Shown here: piece by piece, positions 59,358-64,000 of the stretch | How the letters are laid out: each line of letters begins with the position of its first letter | Position numbering within the stretch: the first letter of the stretch is position 1 | Source of the DNA: Micromonospora sp. HNM0581 | GTDB lineage: Bacteria > Actinomycetota > Actinomycetes > Mycobacteriales > Micromonosporaceae | Assembly: GCF_012726175.1 (NCBI RefSeq) | Contig: NZ_JAASAD010000005.1 | Span: 203,222-267,221, forward strand | DNA length: 64,000 nt | Direction of reading: 5' to 3' | Notes under the pieces: model-generated | What the model saw: the letters and a program-made list of their open reading frames with translations, nothing else | What the model was told of the DNA's origin: nothing | The model's database searches: none | Made by a program: the position numbers and the translations under genes

Positions 59358-59990
59358 TCAAGCTGCCGCTCCTTGCCGGCCGCGTACCGCCCGCACCAGC
59401 TGCCGGGCCTGGATGACGTACAGCGTGCCAGCGATCCAGTAGAGCACCAGGCCCCACCACGCCAGCGCCCAACCGATCGCGCCGGCGGCCGTCGCTGCCG
59501 GTGACACCACTGCGGCGAGCAGCAGGATCGGGAACGCGGCAAGCAGCAGGAAGGTGGCCGTCTTACCGACGTAGTGCACCGGCGGTGGCCCGTAGCCGTA
59601 CCGCCGCAGAACGCCGAGCGATCCCAGCAGCAGCAACTCCCGCGCCAGCAGCGCGGCGGTGAACTGCCAGGGCACCACCTCACGGGCGGTGAACGCGACC
59701 AGGGTGGCGAGGATGTAGAGCCGGTCGGCGAGCGGGTCGAGCAACTCGCCCAACCGGCTGACCTGTCCCAGCCGCCGGGCGATCCACCCGTCCACCCAGT
59801 CGCTGGTGCCGCCGACAGCCAGTACCACGATCGCGGCGACGTCGGCCCGAGCCACCAGGAACAGGAAGAGGAACAGGGGAACACCCAGCAGACGTACGAA
59901 GCTGATCAGGTTCGGCCAGGTGAACACCCGGTCATCAGGTGTGTGGCCAACACTGTCGCGGGCCTGCGGTTGCTCCGCCCGACCCGACAC
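59358..59990 (-). CDS. CDP-alcohol phosphatidyltransferase (PgsA-like)
   Basis: From GTG 59990 (GGAGGAGG upstream) the 210-residue protein has the D-x2-DG-x2-AR-x8-G-x3-D-x3-D motif in SDWVDGWIARRLGQVSRLGE followed by LLDPLADRL, and about five membrane helices. It condenses a CDP-diacylglycerol with an alcohol such as glycerol 3-phosphate. It heads the DUF881 unit, matching Rv1822 by position. The exact acceptor (glycerol phosphate, inositol phosphate or cardiolipin precursor) is not decided. Confidence 0.9.
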   Translation of the reverse strand: MSGRAEQPQARDSVGHTPDDRVFTWPNLISFVRLLGVPLFLFLFLVARADVAAIVVLAVGGTSDWVDGWIARRLGQVSRLGELLDPLADRLYILATLVAFTAREVVPWQFTAALLARELLLLGSLGVLRRYGYGPPPVHYVGKTATFLLLAAFPILLLAAVVSPAATAAGAIGWALAWWGLVLYWIAGTLYVIQARQLVRAVRGRQGAAA

Positions 59991-60355
59991 CGAACCTCCT
60001 CCGCGACGCGTTCGGGCACCGTGGCACTGCTCTGCCGCGCGGTGTCGTACGCGTTGCCCAGCCGGCTGGCGCCGGCGCCCCCTGTGTTCCCCTGACCCGC
60101 CGTCCACCGTCGATGATCGCAGGCCGGCCGAATGCGCTGCCACTATAGCGGGCCCGAGCCGCACTTTCGCTGTCCAGTCGTTCCCGACCCATCGGTGTTG
60201 TTCTTGGTGGTGACTGTCGTCATAGCCGATACGCCGTCCTAGGACGATAGTGGTGGTGGGTACGAACGTGCCGCGGTATCGCCCCGCCAAGCACCGCAGA
60301 CGGCGATACTTACCCACGCCGGCCCCGACGGCCGGCCCGGAACCTGGAGGTGCCC
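59991..60355. other. Divergent spacer between pgsA-like gene and usp
   Basis: This 365-base spacer carries the promoter of the pgsA-like gene on its left, an AvrII-type palindrome at 60236-60245, and the usp leader. No gene or strong hairpin was found. Confidence 0.5.
60236..60245. promoter_or_regulatory. Palindrome GTCCTAGGAC upstream of usp
   Basis: Identical in the ten-base core to the site at 6099-6108 before csbD and here extended to CGTCCTAGGACG. It lies 110 bases upstream of the usp start. Confidence 0.35.
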
Positions 60356-61237
60356 GTGGACTCGGCCAGCGGCGCGGCGGTGGTGGTCGGCGTGGACGGC
60401 TCCGAACCCGCCCGCGCCGCCTTACGGCTGGCCGCCACCCTGGCGGCCAGCCACGACCGGCCGCTGCGTGTCGTGCACGCCTTCATCTGGCCGACGCTGC
60501 ACTCCCCCGTCCGGCCGGTCACCGACAGCGTCCCCGACGGCGGTCTGCGGGCCCGGGCGCAACGGCTGGTCGCCGCCGCGGTCGACGAGGCCGAGGCGAC
60601 CGCGGCGGGGCTACGCGTCACCGGCGAAATCGTCGACGGTGACGCCACGGCGGTCCTGCTCGCCGAAGCACACACCGCAGCCATGGTGGTGCTTGGTGAC
60701 CGGGGCGGAGGCGGCTTCGCCGCGCTGATCGTGGGGTCGGTCGCGGTGAAACTGGCCGCGTACGCCGACTGCCCAGTGCTGGTGGCACGCGGCGTCCCAC
60801 ACCCCGACGGTGCCGTCGTGGTCGGGGTCGACGGCTCTGAACTGTCCCGCCGGGCCGTCGAATTCGCCGTCCACGAGGCCGCGCGGCGCGGCGCCACGGT
60901 CCTCGCCCTGCACGCCTACCGACATCCGGTCTCCACCGGGCCCGGCGACATGCAGCCGCTGGTGTACGACGAGTCCGAGTTACGGGCCGACGAGGACCGG
61001 GCGGTAGCCGAGTCCATCGCCGGACTGACCGAGCGGTACCCGGAGGTGACAATCATCCGCGAATCGGTGCGAGGTCGGGCCGCCCGGATCCTCACCGACG
61101 CCTCCCGCCAGGCACAACTGATCGTGGTCGGCGGACACGGACGTGCCGAGGCGACCGGCATGCTGCTGGGCTCGGTCAGTCAGTCGCTGCTGCACCACAG
61201 CCACTGTCCAGTCGCGGTGGTACGCGCCCCCAACTGA
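60356..61237 (+). CDS. Universal stress protein with two Usp domains
   Basis: From GTG 60356 the 293-residue protein consists of two tandem domains: AVVVGVDGSEPARAALRLAA (about 5-145) and AVVVGVDGSELSRRAVEFAV (about 155-290). Both have ATP-binding G-x2-G-x9-G(S/T) loops, DRGGGGFAALIVGSVAVKLA and GHGRAEATGMLLGSVSQSLL. Such tandem Usp proteins bind ATP or cAMP and are induced by hypoxia or nutrient stress in actinobacteria. GGAGG is five bases upstream of GTG 60356, which decides against GTG 60350. Confidence 0.92.
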   Translation: MDSASGAAVVVGVDGSEPARAALRLAATLAASHDRPLRVVHAFIWPTLHSPVRPVTDSVPDGGLRARAQRLVAAAVDEAEATAAGLRVTGEIVDGDATAVLLAEAHTAAMVVLGDRGGGGFAALIVGSVAVKLAAYADCPVLVARGVPHPDGAVVVGVDGSELSRRAVEFAVHEAARRGATVLALHAYRHPVSTGPGDMQPLVYDESELRADEDRAVAESIAGLTERYPEVTIIRESVRGRAARILTDASRQAQLIVVGGHGRAEATGMLLGSVSQSLLHHSHCPVAVVRAPN

Positions 61238-61317
61238 CCGGCCACACGGTTGACCGCGCCGCAGCCGGGTACCCGGGCCGGGCACGCCACCGGCGACGAC
61301 CCGAGGGAGATACCGCG

Positions 61318-61533
61318 ATGCCAGGACCTCGCCCCGGCAGCAACGCCTACGACAAGCAGCGCGCCCGCCTCCGCAACACCATCGACGGCTCCGGCCGAGG
61401 AGACCCGGATCGAAAGGCCGACGACGCGGCGAACCGGATCCTGCAGGACGATCAGGATCGGCGCGGCATCGTCCGGGGCGAACGCACCTACGGGCCGAAA
61501 GGCAACCGCGAGCCCGGAGATCCGAAGAAGTGA
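61318..61533 (+). CDS. Small hydrophilic hypothetical protein
   Basis: The 71-residue protein starts MPGPRPGSNAYDKQRARLRN and continues with DDAANRILQDDQDRRGIVRG. It is highly charged and probably disordered or helical. GAGGGAGA precedes the start. It overlaps the next gene by four bases. A similar family occurs in many actinobacteria, without known function. Confidence 0.65.
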   Translation: MPGPRPGSNAYDKQRARLRNTIDGSGRGDPDRKADDAANRILQDDQDRRGIVRGERTYGPKGNREPGDPKK

Positions 61534-61994
61534 AGGCCACCGACCTGACCGACGGCCTCATCGCCGGGGCCGTCGGCACGACCGCGCTGAACATCGCCAC
61601 CTACCTGGATATGACCGCCCGGGCACGGCCGGCCAGCCGAACACCGGAGCAGAGCGCCGGCAAACTGGCCGACGTCACCCACCTGCCACTCGGGTCGCCG
61701 ACACAGGCCGCCAACCGGCGCAGCGGACTCGGAGCGCTCATGGGCTACGCCGTCGGCACCGCCTCCACCGTCGGCTTCGCGCTGCTGACCCGGGGCCGCC
61801 GTCAGCCGGTACTACGGGCGGCGGCCCTGCTCGGCGGCGGGGTGATGACGCTGACAGACGGGTCCCTGACCCTGTTCGGTCTCACCGATCCACGTACCTG
61901 GCGGCGCGTCGACTGGCTCGCCGACCTCGTCCCGCACCTCATCTTCGGGCTGACGGCCGCAGCCACCTGGAACCGGCTACGGCCACCAACGTAG
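61530..61994 (+). CDS. Hypothetical membrane protein
   Basis: GTG 61530 overlaps the preceding stop. The 154-residue protein has three or four hydrophobic segments (near 8-25, 67-88, 97-112, 130-148) and ends LVPHLIFGLTAAATWNRLRP. It resembles small DUF-type membrane proteins. Function unknown. It probably forms an operon with the hydrophilic gene before it. Confidence 0.65.
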   Translation: MKATDLTDGLIAGAVGTTALNIATYLDMTARARPASRTPEQSAGKLADVTHLPLGSPTQAANRRSGLGALMGYAVGTASTVGFALLTRGRRQPVLRAAALLGGGVMTLTDGSLTLFGLTDPRTWRRVDWLADLVPHLIFGLTAAATWNRLRPPT

Positions 61995-62003
61995 AAGCCC
62001 GGG

Positions 62004-62204
62004 TCAGCGGTCGCTGTCGTCCTCCGCGACCGGTCGACCGCTCGGACCGTACGGCGACACCTGACCCCGCGGCGTCGGGCGGCCGGTGTCCCCGGGCGAC
62101 GAGCCACGATGATGGGGATGCCCCACCGGGCCCGGTCCCTTGTTGTCCTGGCTGGTCTCACCGAGGGCGTTGCGCCGAAGTTCCTGCTGCTGCGGGTTCG
62201 TCAC
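62004..62204 (-). CDS. Small disordered hypothetical protein
   Basis: The 66-residue frame begins MTNPQQQELRRNALGETSQD and is His/Gly/Pro-rich. The minus-strand leader reads GGTGAAGGGAGCGG, a fair ribosome site. It is convergent with the membrane protein gene. Confidence is moderate because composition is of low complexity. Confidence 0.45.
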   Translation of the reverse strand: MTNPQQQELRRNALGETSQDNKGPGPVGHPHHRGSSPGDTGRPTPRGQVSPYGPSGRPVAEDDSDR

Positions 62205-62330
62205 GGTCCGCTCCCTTCACCAGTGCGCGACGCCGCGCCGCGCCACCCCCGGCTTACCCAGCCCCGTCGGCGCCATTCCGACCGGCCACCGGCGAGGGCT
62301 ATCCGGGCCGCCGACGGGTACCCCCCGAGG

Positions 62331-62978
62331 ATGGGCCACCATCAAGCGCTGGCACGAACCCTGCTGACCCGCCGCACGTACGCCGAACAGGCCGGCATCG
62401 CACTGGCCGACCGGCCGGCGCCGCTGTACCGGTTACTGGTGCTCGTCACCCTGCTGAGCGCCCGGATCCGGGCGCAGGTGGGGGTTGCGACGGCCCGGGC
62501 ACTCTTCGCCGCCGGCTACGGAACGCCGCAGGCCATGGAAGCCGCCAACTGGCAGGAACGGGTCGACACGCTGGGACGCGGCCACTACCGTCGCTACGAC
62601 GAACAGACCGCCACGATGCTCGGCTCCGGCGCCCGACTGTGCCTGGAACGCTGGCACGGCGACCTGCGGCAGCTGCACCGGGAAGCCGCCGGTGAACCGG
62701 CACAGCTGCGTCGACTGCTCACCGCCTTCCCCGGGATCGGTCCCGTCGGAGCGGACATCTTCCTACGCGAAGTGCAGTCGGTCTGGCCGGAACTGCGCCC
62801 GTACGCCGACCGCAGGACGGTGACCGCCGCGCGGCGACTCGGCCTGCCCACCAGCACCGACCGGTTGGCGCGGCTGGTCGACGACGTCGACTTCGGTCGA
62901 CTCGCCTCGGCACTGGTCCGGGTCGCCCTCGGCGAAGAGTCGGCCGGGCAGATCAGCCGCGACGCGGCCGACCGCTGA
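62331..62978 (+). CDS. HhH-GPD-like DNA repair protein
   Basis: The 215-residue protein begins MGHHQALARTLLTRRTYAEQ. The helix-hairpin-helix is LRRLLTAFPGIGPVGADIFL near residue 130 and a catalytic-type Asp lies in RPYADRRTV. The normal catalytic Lys (LLSxQ) region is LVLVTLLSARIRAQVGVATA. No C-terminal iron-sulfur cluster Cys are present. It resembles endonuclease III-type glycosylases; the enzymatic specificity is unknown. Confidence 0.7.
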   Translation: MGHHQALARTLLTRRTYAEQAGIALADRPAPLYRLLVLVTLLSARIRAQVGVATARALFAAGYGTPQAMEAANWQERVDTLGRGHYRRYDEQTATMLGSGARLCLERWHGDLRQLHREAAGEPAQLRRLLTAFPGIGPVGADIFLREVQSVWPELRPYADRRTVTAARRLGLPTSTDRLARLVDDVDFGRLASALVRVALGEESAGQISRDAADR

Positions 62979-62985
62979 CGCGCGG

Positions 62986-63171
62986 TCACTTCGCCGCGTC
63001 GCCGCCGGGCCTGGTCAGATACCACACCAGCAGCGACGCCGACAGCGCCAACACCACCAACCCACCGGAAAGGCCGCGGCCCTCCTCCGGCGCGCGGCCG
63101 GTGGTGCCGAAATAGATCACGGCGAGGCCGGCCAGCGCCGCGAGAAACTTGCGGATGCCTCGGTCCTTCAC
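62986..63171 (-). CDS. Small membrane protein (61 aa)
   Basis: From GTG 63171 the frame reads VKDRGIRKFLAALAGLAVIY and SGGLVVLALSASLLVWYLTR, giving two membrane helices with a basic N-terminus. An in-frame GTG at 63180 would add three residues. Function unknown. Confidence 0.55.
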   Translation of the reverse strand: MKDRGIRKFLAALAGLAVIYFGTTGRAPEEGRGLSGGLVVLALSASLLVWYLTRPGGDAAK

Positions 63172-63242
63172 AGCTGGCACCGTACGGACGACCAGCACAG
63201 CCTGCCGGATTATCCCACAGTTGTCGCCCAACCGGGTGAGGC

Positions 63243-63440
63243 TCAGTCGACCTCCAGGTCGTCGAGGGAAATCTTGTGGCTCATCAGCCACCGGGCCAGC
63301 GCCGACATACCGAACAGCCACAACGGCGCGGACTCGGTGGTGCCGTTCGTCGCGTACACGGCGAACCGCAGATCCGGCGCCCGGTACGCCTCGATCCGCC
63401 ACCGGTGCTGCCGGTCCCGCCAGATCGCGGAGGGATCCAT
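63243..63440 (-). CDS. Small hypothetical protein (65 aa)
   Basis: The protein reads MDPSAIWRDRQHRWRIEAYR then APDLRFAVYATNGTTESAPL and ends MSHKISLDDLEVD. It has a mixed alpha/beta composition and Trp/Tyr content that supports reality. Family not recognised. It precedes the small membrane gene on the same strand. Confidence 0.55.
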   Translation of the reverse strand: MDPSAIWRDRQHRWRIEAYRAPDLRFAVYATNGTTESAPLWLFGMSALARWLMSHKISLDDLEVD

Positions 63441-63590
63441 GCCGTCACGCTAGATGCCCCGACTGGCCTGTCGGCCGACAACACGCTCAATCCACCACCA
63501 CCCGCACGTCGTCCGGCAGCCGACGGGTCAGCCCCCTGCAGGTCCAAGGACAACGCACCCGGGTGAGCGGCCCATCTGGCGGAACACGAC

Positions 63591-63624
63591 GTCGCCCCCG
63601 GCCCGAGATCGGGCCGGGGGCGAC
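63591..63624. terminator. Perfect 16-bp hairpin
   Basis: GTCGCCCCCGGCCCGA (63591-63606) and its complement (63609-63624) are separated only by GA. It lies inside the 435-base gap to the right-hand partial gene and could be a terminator; no gene ends immediately on either side. Confidence 0.55.
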
Positions 63625-63722
63625 AAGGTGCCGGTGTGCAGGTCGCCTCTCGGCGAGTGGCGCGACGCGGCTCCAGCCGAACGGTATTCCGCGACGGCAA
63701 TTTAGGTGAGGCCCGGGGACAC

Positions 63723-63820
63723 TTGACACACCGACACCCGAGTCAACAGGGTACCCGCTCTACTTCTTCCTACCCCTGTCGTGACCGCCACCACCCGCGG
63801 ACGGCGCTACCGTACGAAGC
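63723..63820 (+). other. Possible small transcript between promoter-like box and terminator
   Basis: A TTGACA box near 63724 is followed by AT-poor spacer and CAGGGT about 18 bases later, and ends before the hairpin at 63821. No ORF is apparent. The rest of the gap 63441-63722 shows only the hairpin at 63591. Confidence 0.2.
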
Positions 63821-63854
63821 CCGCTGGCCGGCACCCACGGGTGCCGGCCAGCGG
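63821..63854. terminator. 16-bp hairpin terminator
   Basis: CCGCTGGCCGGCACCC (63821-63836) and its complement (63839-63854) lie 21 bases beyond the stop of the minus-strand partial gene. Confidence 0.75.
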
Positions 63855-63874
63855 TTTGGTGTTTGTGGGTGGGG

Positions 63875-64000
63875 TCAGTTGGTCCAGTGTTGGGTGACGA
63901 GGTCGGCGGCTTGTTGTTCCCACTGGGCGTAGTGGTCGGGGTACGCCGACACCTGCACGGTCTGGGCGGCTTCGGTCAGGGGCATGTCCTGCCAGCCGTC
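63875..64000 (-). CDS. C-terminal end of a probable wall-associated lysozyme/transglycosylase-like protein (partial)
   Basis: The minus-strand frame ends DGWQDMPLTEAAQTVQVSAY then PDHYAQWEQQAADLVTQHWT and N, stop at 63875-63877. The sequence GWQDMPLTEAAQ..QxSAYPxxYAxWE is the terminal region of a family of secreted actinobacterial proteins with a lysozyme-like fold, as I recall it. The rest of the gene lies outside the window. Confidence 0.7.
   Translation of the reverse strand, partial: DGWQDMPLTEAAQTVQVSAYPDHYAQWEQQAADLVTQHWTN

Noticed and set aside
1..64000. CRISPR arrays, tRNA or rRNA genes
   Set aside because: No regularly spaced repeats and no T-arm/anticodon-arm or rRNA-like conserved blocks were seen on either strand.

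Overview
The window is about 70% GC, uses many GTG and some TTG starts with ATGA/GTGA overlaps, and carries a set of genes typical of Actinomycetota: RbpA, the Lnt/Ppm lipoprotein-mannosylation pair, FxsA, an Eis-type acetyltransferase, and the block GcvH-GarA-FtsR-DUF151-MerR-GcvP with DUF881/Sbp/CDP-alcohol transferase. Codon style and the small hypothetical families suggest a Micromonosporaceae chromosome (Micromonospora or a relative); the genus is inference. No rRNA, tRNA or CRISPR array was seen.

Layout. 0-6.5 kb: truncated 5'-3' exonuclease, acyl-CoA dehydrogenase, Lrp-type regulator, a two-gene wall-polymer unit (polysaccharide pyruvyl transferase plus CDP-glycerol-type transferase) behind an 18-codon leader, and CsbD. 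6.5-14.7 kb: lysine degradation by aminomutases; kamA is divergent from an overlapping operon kdd, amidohydrolase, kamD, kamE, kal and a MutL-type reactivation factor. 14.7-18.7 kb: a candidate non-coding RNA unit, then lnt, ppm, fxsA and rbpA. 18.7-34.7 kb: an accessory stretch with a coiled-coil zinc-ribbon protein, transporters, regulators with divergent oxidoreductases, degraded genes (methyltransferase, Tn3 and IS630 transposases, LexA fragment), an AT-rich 18-bp hairpin, a tyrosine recombinase, an HspR-type small heat-shock gene and thymidine kinase. 34.7-43.2 kb: MFS permease and GDPD (genes that I recall lying next to rbpA in Streptomyces), a truncated PlsC, cydAB behind a BlaI-like operator, Eis-like acetyltransferase, DUF6319, peroxiredoxin and an SDR. 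43.2-44.7 kb: a dif-like site, a second 11-6-11 palindrome and a tyrosine recombinase. 44.7-49.6 kb: ZTP riboswitch-folD, EEP nuclease, TSUP permease, def and pabB. 49.6-60 kb: glycine-riboswitch-controlled gcvP, Sir2, and the GarA/FtsR/GcvH/DUF881/Sbp/CDP-alcohol transferase block. 60-64 kb: universal stress protein, small proteins, an HhH nuclease and a truncated wall-associated protein.

How the parts fit. KamA, KamDE, Kdd and Kal form most of the lysine-to-crotonyl-CoA route, but the cleavage enzyme Kce (DUF849) is not in the window. FolD, GcvP, GcvH and PabB are one-carbon/folate functions, with riboswitches sensing ZTP and glycine. The dif-like site, together with the conserved genes that I recall lying in the terminus half of the Mycobacterium tuberculosis chromosome, suggests that this window spans the replication terminus region. 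The most noteworthy signals are the dif-like site beside a recombinase whose start codon lies inside a second Xer-like palindrome, the promoter-to-terminator unit at 14.8-15.1 kb, and the accessory island between rbpA and its usual neighbours.
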